DNA of 40,760 bases from positions 1 to 40,760 of the forward strand of contig NZ_CADFGP010000057.1 in NCBI RefSeq assembly GCF_902833905.1, in the 5' to 3' direction. The position numbers and the translations under genes were made by a program. This DNA comes from Paraburkholderia tuberum STM678 (GTDB taxonomy: Bacteria; Pseudomonadota; Gammaproteobacteria; Burkholderiales; Burkholderiaceae). A model generated the notes under the pieces. It made no database searches. It saw only the letters and a program-made list of their open reading frames with translations, and was not told the origin of the DNA. Of this stretch, positions 33,371 to 40,760 are shown in pieces. Numbering within the stretch: the first letter of the stretch is position 1; each line of letters begins with the position of its first letter.

Positions 33371-33540
33371 GTGTAGCGCCCACGCCGGCGCATCGCTCGT
33401 GCCTCCCTCCGAACGACTTTTCCGACTGTCTGCTCCGCAGCTAAAGCTCCCGTTGAGATACCGTCGGTCGAGGGGCAGAAGTGGGTCGCAAGTACTCGTT
33501 CGCTTTCCGCGGGACGAGTCATTCGCGACCACAGACCTGT

Positions 33541-33923
33541 GAATGACAGGAAAGCGCCCCAAATGCCCGATATCCTGCAGCGCGTCGCCTTCGCGGTGAT
33601 CGGCCGCTCGCCGATCGACAGGCTCGTCGCGTTCAAGCAGGAGCGCGGCTGGCGGCATCTGCGGCTGTATTCGTCGGGCGGCAACACGTTCAATCGCGAT
33701 TACGCGGCCGAAGATCCCGCCGGCGACGACCTTCCCGCGCTTGAACGTATTCACGCGCACGGGCGGCGTCGTGCGGCACTTCTGGGCCGAGGAGATGGGG
33801 CCGTCGACGTCGGACCCCGGACAGGATTCGCGCGGCGCGCCCGATCTGATGCCGTTGTGGACGATCCTCGACATGACGCCGGGCGGCCGTGGCACCGACT
33901 GGTATCCGAAGCTGGCGTATTGA
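33541..33923 (+). pseudogene. DUF899 (thioredoxin-like) protein remnant with frameshift
   Basis: The C-terminal half of a DUF899 family protein in two frames. The first gives FAVIGRSPIDRLVAFKQERG, then WRHLRLYSSGGNTFNRDY. The second gives NVFTRTGGVVRHFWAEEM, then PDLMPLWTILDMTPGGRG and the closing DWYPKLAY. They meet near 33740 where one extra T is present. The N-terminal half with the putative redox part is missing. Confidence 0.75.
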
Positions 33924-33950
33924 GCGGCGCTGCCATGGAGCGATCGAGCG

Positions 33951-35924
33951 CTACGAATGCGTCTGCGCCGCGTGGCTCTGGGCGAGCGCGGTCCACAGAA
34001 ACGTGCCGACCGCGCTCGCCCGCATCGGCAGGCTGAACAGATAACCCTGCACCGCGCGCGCGCCGAGCGCCTTCACGACCTGGGCCTGCAACGGTGTTTC
34101 GAGTCCTTCGACCACGCATTCGAGCCCGAGGTTGCGGCATAGGTCGATCACGGATTTGATGATCTTCTTCGAGGCGCTATTGGTATCGACGTCGCTCACG
34201 AAGCTGCGGTCGATCTTGATCGCGTCGAATGGCAGCCGATGCACGTAGCTGAGGCTCGAATAGCCGGTGCCGAAATCGTCGAGCGACAGCCGGCAGCCGG
34301 CCTGCTTCAGCATCGTCATCGCGCTGTGCGCCTGCTCGAAATCGCGCGTCAACGCGGTTTCGGTCATTTCGAACGTCACGCGATGCGGCGACACGCCGCT
34401 TGCCGCGACAATGTCGATCAGGCGGCGCGCGCGCGCCGACGTCGAGATATCGATCGCGGACAGGTTGAACGACAGATACAGATCGGCGGGCCAGTGCGCG
34501 ACCTCGGCGAGCGCCTGGCGCAGCAGCACGTCGGTGATGCCGAGGATCAGCTCGGTCCGCTCTGCAATCCGAATGAATTCCTCCGGCCTGACCATGCCGA
34601 GCCGCGCGTTGTGCCATCGACCGAGCGCTTCGAGGCCGATCGGCCGGCGCGTGAGCAGATCGTAGATCGGCTGGAACTCGAGGAACAGTTCCGCTTCGAG
34701 GTCCGCATGGCGCAGCTCCTGCGTGACGAGGCTTAGACGCCGCATCTGCGTTTCGTGTTCGGTCGAGAAAATCACCGGCATGCCGCGGCGGTTTTCCTTG
34801 CCGACATAGAGCGCGGCGTCGGCGCGTTCGAACACCTGCGCGACCGTCGAGCCCGCGTCTGGAAACGCGGCCCAGCCGATCGTGCCCGACAGCTCCGCGA
34901 CATTGTTGGCGACTTGATAAGGCTGGCTGAGCGCATCGCAGATACGCTGTCCCAACTCGACCAGCGCTTCGTTCGACACCTTGTGGCGCACGAGCACGCC
35001 GAATTCATCGCCGCCCAGACGCGCGAACATCAGGCCCGTTTCGCCGATCAACACGAGCCGTGTGCCGACTTCCTGCAGCACGAGGTCGCCGCTCGCGTGA
35101 CCGTAAATGTCGTTGACCTGCTTGAAGCCGTCCAGATCGATGAGGCCGACGTTGAAGCCGCCACCGGTTTCGAGCGCCTGCTCCGATATCGCGCTCAGCG
35201 CCGCGAAGAAACTGCGCCGGTTCGGCAGGCCGGTCAGACTGTCGATGCTGGCGAGCCGATAGTTGTCGTCGCTGAGCCGTTGGGTGTTGTGCTGGCTTGC
35301 CTGCAGTTCGCGTTGCGCGTGCACCGCGTCTGCAAACGTGCGCCAGTAAAGCTGGATGACCGCCGCGAGCGCGACGCCGACCAGCGCCATGTCGACGGCC
35401 ATCGCGAAGAACACCGGCGAGCCGCTCGACACGAGGAAGCCGGAGAAACTCAGGATGACGATGCAAAGCAGCAGAAGCGCGGGCTTGCGCAGATGGATCA
35501 GGCAGAACATGCTGCCGACCAGCGTCGTCGCCATATAGAACGCGACCTGCCCCTGCTGGTAGGCGGTGCCGTACGGAAACAGCAGCACCGACCAGCCGCT
35601 GAACGCGACGCCGAACACGCCGACGATCCATGTCACGCTGCGCAATTCGCGGACCGCCTGAGCGTCCGTCATCTTATGGTTGCGTTTGCGCCACCAGCGC
35701 ACGCAGCGAAACACACACAGCGCGCCGAGCGTGCCGGGCACATACATCGACAGCCAGGCCGGCGCGCTGTCCAGATGCGTCGCCGCCACCGCCGCCGTGT
35801 TGACGAGCAGGATGAAGTAGAGAAGCGGTACCTGGCGGCGGAACGCGTGCAACTGCGCACGCATCAGCTCCCGGTCACCCTCGGCGACCGACAGTACCCT
35901 CTTCAATCTCGCAAGCCAAGCCAT
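33951..35924 (-). CDS. Membrane GGDEF-EAL protein (c-di-GMP turnover)
   Basis: A 657-residue protein. The N-terminal 200 residues carry five or six membrane helices. A GGDEF domain follows (about 223-385, motif GGDEF at 304-308, preceded by DSLTGLPNRRSF), then an EAL domain (about 400-645, EAL at 432-434). Catalytic phosphodiesterase residues are visible: NLSAIDIS, FEMTETAL, the DDFGTGYSS loop, IKIDRSFV and VEGLET. The product inhibitory site RxxD before GGDEF is absent (reads GETG). It could make and break cyclic di-GMP; the EAL half looks fully active. Start at 35924 chosen because AAAGGG lies 6 nt ahead; an ATG at 35930 is too close to it. Single gene; signal sensed by the membrane part unknown. 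Confidence 0.88.
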   Translation of the reverse strand: MAWLARLKRVLSVAEGDRELMRAQLHAFRRQVPLLYFILLVNTAAVAATHLDSAPAWLSMYVPGTLGALCVFRCVRWWRKRNHKMTDAQAVRELRSVTWIVGVFGVAFSGWSVLLFPYGTAYQQGQVAFYMATTLVGSMFCLIHLRKPALLLLCIVILSFSGFLVSSGSPVFFAMAVDMALVGVALAAVIQLYWRTFADAVHAQRELQASQHNTQRLSDDNYRLASIDSLTGLPNRRSFFAALSAISEQALETGGGFNVGLIDLDGFKQVNDIYGHASGDLVLQEVGTRLVLIGETGLMFARLGGDEFGVLVRHKVSNEALVELGQRICDALSQPYQVANNVAELSGTIGWAAFPDAGSTVAQVFERADAALYVGKENRRGMPVIFSTEHETQMRRLSLVTQELRHADLEAELFLEFQPIYDLLTRRPIGLEALGRWHNARLGMVRPEEFIRIAERTELILGITDVLLRQALAEVAHWPADLYLSFNLSAIDISTSARARRLIDIVAASGVSPHRVTFEMTETALTRDFEQAHSAMTMLKQAGCRLSLDDFGTGYSSLSYVHRLPFDAIKIDRSFVSDVDTNSASKKIIKSVIDLCRNLGLECVVEGLETPLQAQVVKALGARAVQGYLFSLPMRASAVGTFLWTALAQSHAAQTHS

Positions 35925-36165
35925 CGCCATCCCTTTAACGTTTGCGCGCTAAACGCAGCTGTTTATATCGGCGCGAGGCTGATTAACTTGAGCGCTCAAA
36001 GGGGTAACGGAGCATCGCAGTCAAGGGTCGGTGAACCCGGCTGCGCGCTTACGGATAGTCGGGCGGTAAGTACTACCTGGCGGCGCATGTTGGCGGCGCT
36101 GGAACCAGACGTTTGTGCCGGATGCCGGTCGCGAGACTCGAGCAAAAGGCGGCCTTCGCGCATGC

Positions 36166-36549
36166 TCAAAGCGTGGGGCACGACAGCACCCGCTGCGGCC
36201 GCATGGCGGTGCCGGGCTGGCCGGCCGGCGCGGGCGTGCCACGCGGCGCGGCCGAGACGAGCCGGACGGCGTCGGCGCCAGCATTCGCGAGCACGTATTT
36301 TTCCGGGCTGTCATCCGGCTGCCAGTACGCGCGAAACACGTCGCCGTCGCTGAACACGAGCAGCTTGCCGTGCACCGTTTTTCCGCCGCCAACGAAGTCG
36401 ACCGGTTCGCCGTCGCGTAGCGAAAAGCTCTGCGCGGCGCTGGAGTTCGTCGCACCGACGAGGGTCGCGCACGCGTTGTCGTCGGCCGCGGCCGCCGCCG
36501 ACGACAACGCGGCGAGCAGCGCGCATGTTGCAAAGTGGCGAATTCTCAC
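36166..36549 (-). CDS. Small secreted protein of unknown function
   Basis: A 127-residue protein, GTG start. It has a clear signal peptide (1-22, Ala-rich end before DDNAC), and the mature protein contains one Cys near its start (27) and one near its end (124) that could form a disulfide. The middle contains SLRDGEPVDFVGGGKTVHGK and FRAYWQPDDSPEKYVL, a beta-rich looking pattern, and a Pro/Ala-rich end. No family recognised. Divergent from HU and convergent with no neighbour; the cyclic-di-GMP gene ends elsewhere. Only a weak ribosome binding site precedes the GTG. Confidence 0.65.
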   Translation of the reverse strand: MRIRHFATCALLAALSSAAAAADDNACATLVGATNSSAAQSFSLRDGEPVDFVGGGKTVHGKLLVFSDGDVFRAYWQPDDSPEKYVLANAGADAVRLVSAAPRGTPAPAGQPGTAMRPQRVLSCPTL

Positions 36550-36898
36550 TTCTTTATGTCTTGCCGATAGTTAACTTGTGACATGTGTCGCAAATGGCGC
36601 GCCTGCGCATCGCGAAAAGGGCTATCGTCATCGGGAAGCCGGCGCGGGATCGCGTAACGCGACCTAAAGTACTGAAATTGCAACGGATTGTGATGCGCGG
36701 CGAACGCTTATGAGGCGGCGCGCGCGCATAAGCTCGCGATTCTTATGGCAGTTTGGGGCGCAAAAACGTCAAACCGGCGGCTTTGCCTTGATACAAGCCT
36801 TACACCAAGGGTTTGCGCGAAGGTGCGCCTATGCGTTAGTGTGTCGGTCCCGGCGCCTCAGAGGGCGCCGGTTCCATGATTACCATACGGGAAGTGCT
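36550..36898 (+). other. Intergenic stretch holding the HU promoter
   Basis: No gene recognised; the open frame running into HU from 36710 is Arg-rich and not part of the protein. A small palindromic hairpin (GGCGCC on both sides of TCAGAG) lies near 36852-36869, upstream of the HU start. Promoter boxes cannot be placed with confidence. Confidence 0.4.
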
Positions 36899-37177
36899 AT
36901 GAACAAACAGGAACTGATTGATGCAGTCGCCGCAGCGACGGGCGAAAGCAAAGCGGCAACCGGCCAGACCATCGACGCGATCGTCGAGGCAGTGACCAAG
37001 GCCGTGGTGAGCGGCGATACGGTGCAACTGGTCGGTTTCGGTTCGTTCTCGACCGGCGCGCGCGCGGCACGCGTGGGCCGCAATCCGTCGACGGGCGAAG
37101 AGATCCAGATCGCCGCGGCCAAGACGGTGAAGTTCACCGCAGGCAAGGCGTTCAAGGAAGCCGTCAACGCGTCGTAA
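36899..37177 (+). CDS. DNA-binding protein HU
   Basis: A 92-residue HU/IHF-family nucleoid protein. It starts MNKQELIDAVAAATGESK and carries the conserved LVGFGSFSTGARAARVGRNP segment, followed by the GEEIQIAA beta arm and the closing VKFTAGKAFKEAVN. It bends and compacts DNA as homo- or heterodimer and affects transcription widely. ATG at 36899 with GGGAAG as ribosome binding site. The arm Pro-containing loop (RNPSTG) is intact. Whether it is the alpha or beta subunit of the usual pair cannot be told here. Stands alone. Confidence 0.92.
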   Translation: MNKQELIDAVAAATGESKAATGQTIDAIVEAVTKAVVSGDTVQLVGFGSFSTGARAARVGRNPSTGEEIQIAAAKTVKFTAGKAFKEAVNAS

Positions 37178-37421
37178 GCAACGCGCTTCACGCCGGAGCA
37201 TTCGCGATGCGCGCCGCAGCCCCGCTGTGAGGCGCGCGTGAGTGATGCGTCGGGCGTGAGGATCACGCGCTGCCCAGCCCGGCCAGGCGACTCGCCGGCA
37301 ACTGGTGCGGCGCGTGTGTCTGGCTCCTTGAGCCAGACGTTCGTGGGCTCGACCGGCTTCGATCGAGTCTAAAGCGGACCCGCCGCGGCCATCGCGATCG
37401 GGCGGTCCGTGCGTTGCCCAG

Positions 37422-38540
37422 TCAGTCCGCGCGACGCTTGCGGGTTGCCTCGGCGAGCGTGGCGAGCACCGGTTCGGTCTGCGCCCAGCTCACGCAGGCA
37501 TCCGTGATCGACACGCCGTAACGCAACGGCACGCCGGCCTTCAGGTCCTGACGGCCTTCTTCCAGATGACTTTCGAGCATCACACCGATGATGCGGCGCT
37601 CGCGCTCCGACAGTTGCCGCGCGATATCGTCCGCGACCTCGATCTGCCGCAAGTGCGATTTGTTCGAGTTCGCATGCGAGCAGTCGATCATCACCTGCTC
37701 GCGCAGACCCGCTGAACTCAGCGCTTCACAGGTCGCCTGCACCGACGCGCTGTCGTAGTTCGGCCCTTTCTTGCCGCCGCGCAGGATCACGTGCGCGTCG
37801 TCGTTGCCGCGCGTTTCGAAGATCGCGGCCATGCCCATTTTGGTCATGCCCATGAACGCGTGGCTCGCACGCGCCGCGACGATCGCGTCGGCGGCGATCT
37901 GCACGCCGCCGTCGGTGCCGTTCTTGAAGCCGATCGGGCAGCTCAGTCCCGACGCGAGCTGACGATGACTCTGGCTCTCGGTCGTGCGCGCGCCGATCGC
38001 ACCCCACGCGATCAGATCGGCGATGTATTGCGGGCTCAACAGGTCGAGAAACTCGGTCGCCGTGGGCAGGCCCAGACCGTTGATGTCGAGCAGCAATTGC
38101 CGGGCGAGACGCAGGCCTTCGTTGATGCGGAAGCTGCCGTCCAGACGCGGATCGTTGATGTAGCCTTTCCAGCCCACCGTCGTGCGCGGTTTCTCGAAGT
38201 ACACGCGCATCACGATCAGCAGATCGTCCCGGTAGTGATCGGCGGCGGCCTTCAGCTTGCGCGCGTATTCGATCGCCTGGTCGTGGTCGTGAATCGAACA
38301 GGGGCCGACGATCAGCACGAGCCGGTCGTCGCGGCTGTGCAGAATGTCGGCGATTTCGACGCGAGTCTTCTCGACCAGCGACTGCACCGCGGGCGGCACC
38401 GGCAGTTCGTCCTGCAGCAGCGCGGGGGAAATCAGCGGACGGACCGCGCCGATGCGCACGTCGTCGATGCGCGTGGTGTCCTGGGTGGCGTCGGCCGAGC
38501 CGACTTCCTGATCGTGCAGGGGATTGTCGAGGGCGCTCAA
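37422..38540 (-). CDS. aroG: DAHP synthase, class I
   Basis: A 372-residue 3-deoxy-7-phosphoheptulonate synthase, the first step of the shikimate pathway, condensing phosphoenolpyruvate and erythrose 4-phosphate. Motifs: VGPCSIHDHDQAIEYA with the metal-ligand Cys81, RVYFEKPRTTVGWKG, GARTTESQSHRQLASGLSCP for PEP binding and IDCSHANSNK with the ligand His. Length and sequence match the AroF/G/H type I-alpha enzymes with an N-terminal extension that carries feedback control; which amino acid inhibits it cannot be read off. Housekeeping gene, intact, alone. A palindrome lies 139 bp upstream. Confidence 0.93.
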   Translation of the reverse strand: MSALDNPLHDQEVGSADATQDTTRIDDVRIGAVRPLISPALLQDELPVPPAVQSLVEKTRVEIADILHSRDDRLVLIVGPCSIHDHDQAIEYARKLKAAADHYRDDLLIVMRVYFEKPRTTVGWKGYINDPRLDGSFRINEGLRLARQLLLDINGLGLPTATEFLDLLSPQYIADLIAWGAIGARTTESQSHRQLASGLSCPIGFKNGTDGGVQIAADAIVAARASHAFMGMTKMGMAAIFETRGNDDAHVILRGGKKGPNYDSASVQATCEALSSAGLREQVMIDCSHANSNKSHLRQIEVADDIARQLSERERRIIGVMLESHLEEGRQDLKAGVPLRYGVSITDACVSWAQTEPVLATLAEATRKRRAD

Positions 38541-38678
38541 GATGTTCTCCGCAATCGGTTGATGAGGCGGCCTTGCCGCCTGATTATGCGAGCGCCGCCG
38601 CGATGAGGGCGTGCGGGCGCCGCGTGGGTTTGAGGTGGACCGTGCGGGTTGAGTTACTGCGTGCCTCGGGCGAGGTTT

Positions 38679-38696
38679 GACGCAAGGTCTTGCGTC
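38679..38696. promoter_or_regulatory. Palindrome upstream of aroG
   Basis: GACGCAAG, 2 nt, CTTGCGTC: a perfect 8-bp dyad in the upstream region of aroG (139 bp before its start) and just beyond the end of the DUF72 gene. Possible operator for aroG or a transcript-end hairpin of DUF72; no T-run follows it. Not a TyrR-like box. Confidence 0.35.
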
Positions 38697-38803
38697 GGGC
38701 TTGACGCGAAGCCGACGCGACCGCGCACGGATGCGCTGGCGCGATTATGACACCCGCGCCGGCCTCATGGCAGGTGGACCGGCGGGCAGGCGGCGCGGCG
38801 GAT

Positions 38804-39478
38804 TCAGAGCTTCTTTAGCAACGCCATCGCAGCGGCCGGATTGCGCTCCTTGAAGCCGCTGATCACATATAGATAGACGTCGCGCGTGGCGGCTTTCGCG
38901 GGCGGCTCCGCGCAGGTCTCGAGATCGTCGGGCGTGATGCCCGCGGCGAGCTGGCGCGCGCGTTCGGCCCATGCGTCGAGCGCTTTCGTCGAATAACCTT
39001 TGGCTTGCTTTTCGCTCGTGCCCATGATGCGCGCGTAGACGAACGGCGCGGTGATGTCGGCGATCTGCGGATACTCGCTGTCGGCCGCGAGCACGACCGC
39101 GACCTTGTACTTGCGCGCCAGCGCGATGAGTTCCGGTGTCCTGAACGAATCGTGACGAACCTCGACCGCGTGCCGCAGCTTCTGTCCTTCGATGCTCGCG
39201 GGCAGCAGCTTCAGAAAGGCCTCGAAATCGTCGGCGTCGAATTTTTTGGTCGGCGCGAACTGCCAGTTGATGGGCCCGAGCTTCTGCTTGAGCAGCAGCA
39301 CGCCGCTTGCGAAGAATCGCTCGATCGTGTCGCCGGCTTCGGCGAGCACCTTGCGGTTGGTCGCGTAACGCGGCGCCTTTAGCGAGAACACGAAATCGTC
39401 GGGCGTCTCCTGATACCACTTCTCATAGCTGGCCGGTTTCTGCAAACCGTAGAACGTGCCGTTGATCTCGGGGGAATC
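38804..39478 (-). pseudogene. DUF72 family protein, N-terminally truncated
   Basis: Most of a DUF72 protein: EINGTFYGLQKPASYEKWYQ, then TPDDFVFSLKAPRYATN, LGPINWQFAPTKKFD, HAVEVRHDSF and a typical C-terminus. The family normally has about 45-50 further residues at the start (a GTSGW-type strand). Here the homology stops at about 39478, and a TAG lies a little further up. No ATG fits, though TTG at 39445 could start a shortened protein of 213 residues. The function of the family is unknown. Truncated at a junction with unrelated DNA. Confidence 0.75.
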
Positions 39479-39571
39479 TTGTAAGGCTTGCCAGTTAAGG
39501 CTGGTATCGCAGAGCTAGCAGTGCGGCTACCCACTTGGCTACCCAGCTGCGTTCCAGCGCCGATTCCAGTC

Positions 39572-40189
39572 TCAACAGCCATACCATACGTCGCTGCAGA
39601 CTGCACCGGAGGCCGATAAAGATTGAGGGGAGAGGATTGAAATCGCTGGGATGGAGGTCGCGTCATCGGCCAATGCCGCCGGTCGTCGGTCGGACGTCGC
39701 GTTCGGCGAACTGCACACGCGCGGTCCGTGGGTGATCAAGCGGTATTTCCAGAAGGATGACTCGCCGCTCGAACGCAGCGTACGCGTCCGCACGCGTAGC
39801 GGCCATCCAGATCGCCTGCAGGTCTGCCTTCGCGCGTCCCTGTTGCGACTTCGGCAGCAAAGTTCGAACTCGTGGCCATCAGGGCTAACCAACACAATGC
39901 TCTTCATGGCTTCATTGTTTAGCCCGTCGAGAGCGACTGTTGCCCCAAAAGCCTTGGCGCGATCCAGAAATATATGCAAGGCGGATACGTCAAATTCGAA
40001 CACAGGAACGCATCCGCTCCCGACGAACTCATCGCCAAAATCATTTAGCAGCAACCCGAAGCGGACTTCACCGAGCGAGAATTCGGTCCACTTATCCGAC
40101 CTGCGGTTCGGCGCGCGTTCCAACAGGTTTTCCCAGAAAGCAGAACCGCGTTCCATGTCCACTTTCAAATAGGTGGTTCTAATCCGCAT
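39572..40189 (-). CDS. VOC (glyoxalase-like) protein with aberrant C-terminal run-on
   Basis: ATG at 40189 has TTGGAG 7 nt upstream. Residues 1-112 form a VOC superfamily domain: MRIRTTYLKVDMERGSAFWE, the LGEVRFGLLLND strand and the closing SPDGHEFELC, as in glyoxalase/bleomycin-resistance folds. After that the frame leaves the family and runs about 90 further residues through IS256-derived and unrelated DNA in another frame before stopping. The original stop codon was evidently lost by the insertion or deletion near 39855. The fold may still form, since the domain is complete. Substrate unknown. Confidence 0.65.
   Translation of the reverse strand: MRIRTTYLKVDMERGSAFWENLLERAPNRRSDKWTEFSLGEVRFGLLLNDFGDEFVGSGCVPVFEFDVSALHIFLDRAKAFGATVALDGLNNEAMKSIVLVSPDGHEFELCCRSRNRDARRQTCRRSGWPLRVRTRTLRSSGESSFWKYRLITHGPRVCSSPNATSDRRPAALADDATSIPAISILSPQSLSASGAVCSDVWYGC
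39770..39857 (-). pseudogene. IS256-family transposase scrap
   Basis: In a different frame from the VOC gene the minus strand reads LPKSQQGRAKADLQAIWMAA, then TRADAYAAFE, a conserved segment of IS256/Mutator-type transposases. Only about 30 codons remain. Its right boundary coincides with the end of the VOC homology, so it marks the breakpoint. Confidence 0.7.
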
Positions 40190-40317
40190 TGAATGCTCCA
40201 AGAACGTTTTCGGAAAGGCGCAACAGATAATAGAGGTTTCAAAAGTTTCACGTGAACAATTAATTGTCCACGATCTATGCACGAATATAGACTGACCGTT
40301 CGTGGCCGAGCATCGCC

Positions 40318-40760
40318 TCATGCGACTGGCATATCCCCAGCAATAGGCAGTTGCTTTCCCATCTCGAACGCACGAAGCTCGTAGCCAAGTTCCTGATACA
40401 AATCGACCGCCTGTTCATTAAACGCCCAAACGGTCAGCCTCATGTCGTTGGCACCGTTTTTTCGTGCCCACTCTTCAGCAAGTTTCATCAGCGTGCTCCC
40501 GACGCCGCGTCCCCGCAGTCGTTCCAAAACAGCGACTGAGCCAATGCGGCCAACGGTCAACGGTTGCAACAGTGGACTTGTCGGCTGCATCACTTGAACG
40601 GTGATAAAGCCGACCGCCGTGCTGCCATGCTCGGCGAGAAACATGGCTCGATCTTCTCCCTGAAGGCTGTATCCGTCAGCGCATCCCGTCTTGAATGCAC
40701 GTAAGCGCGGTGCGAAGGTGATGCCATCGTAACGACGGAGCAATGCGATGGACGACGCAA
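40318..40760 (-). CDS. GNAT family N-acetyltransferase, 5' end beyond the window
   Basis: At least 141 residues of a GNAT acetyltransferase. It contains the acetyl-CoA binding core (IGSVAVLERLRGRGVGSTLMKLAEEW, with the R-GRGVG loop) and the closing strand region LTVWAFNEQAVDLYQELGYE. The frame is open to the window edge past a possible TTG start at 40743, so the true start lies at or beyond the right border. Acceptor substrate unknown. It ends 129 bp from the VOC gene start, same strand. Confidence 0.8.
   Translation of the reverse strand, partial: ASSIALLRRYDGITFAPRLRAFKTGCADGYSLQGEDRAMFLAEHGSTAVGFITVQVMQPTSPLLQPLTVGRIGSVAVLERLRGRGVGSTLMKLAEEWARKNGANDMRLTVWAFNEQAVDLYQELGYELRAFEMGKQLPIAGDMPVA

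Noticed and set aside
1..40760. CRISPR array, tRNA, rRNA, tmRNA or prophage
   Set aside because: No regularly spaced repeats, no cloverleaf-type sequences and no phage structural genes were seen on either strand.

Overview
The window reads as chromosomal or large-replicon DNA of a beta-proteobacterium of the Burkholderia/Paraburkholderia/Caballeronia group. The basis is high GC, codon use and the gene types present: an HU protein, a class I DAHP synthase, tcuAB, a TPS-type exoprotein, HAAT-type ABC transport and an NCS1 symporter. This is inference from protein resemblance; no rRNA or tRNA gene was recognised.

Layout. 0.4-3.2 kb: a cupin protein, an AhpD-like peroxidase-related protein, an MFS gene broken by two frameshifts, and the 3' remnant of a LysR regulator. 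3.4-5.9 kb: a haemagglutinin-type (TPS) exoprotein with GLUG repeats; its ribosome binding site abuts an 18-bp perfect palindrome. About 6.1-6.35 kb: an IS6-family transposase remnant. 6.6-12.0 kb (minus strand): a tricarballylate-type locus, tcuA-tcuB, then an MHS-family symporter and a CaiB/BaiF-like protein. Divergent from it are a decayed LysR 5' end, where tcuR would be expected, and an aconitase gene translationally coupled to a small unknown gene (12.5-14.9 kb). TcuAB would yield cis-aconitate and the aconitase could pass it into the TCA cycle. 14.9-18.6 kb: a frameshifted single-domain response regulator, a long inverted repeat, an accessory FtsH protease and a DUF1614 membrane protein. 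18.6-19.2 kb: an internally deleted IS6-family element with terminal repeats. 19.7-24.4 kb: a complete five-gene HAAT (Liv-type) ABC importer with 4-nt overlaps between its last four genes.

24.7-25.6 kb is a scrap zone: a DUF2182 fragment, an IS3-family fragment and a truncated, frameshifted lipoprotein gene. 25.8-29.1 kb (minus strand) holds envelope or secreted proteins: a membrane-anchored protein with a Pro-rich tail, a PRC-barrel protein, a papain-like lipoprotein and a small exported protein. 29.5-33.4 kb: a GNAT remnant, a DUF2905 protein, an NCS1 nucleobase/hydantoin-type symporter, and 1.1 kb without a recognisable gene that contains a strong terminator. A 29-codon membrane ORF with a good ribosome binding site follows. 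33.5-40.8 kb: a broken DUF899 gene, a GGDEF-EAL protein, a small secreted protein, HU, aroG, an N-terminally truncated DUF72 gene, a VOC protein whose end runs into an IS256 scrap, and a GNAT gene that continues past the right edge.

The outstanding general property is decay. At least a dozen genes are truncated or frameshifted, and fragments of four IS families (two separate IS6 pieces, IS3, IS256) lie at several breakpoints. Either the genome is degrading or the assembly carries indel errors; truncations at IS scraps favour real decay for those loci. I did not find a clear defence system, prophage, CRISPR array or biosynthetic cluster.
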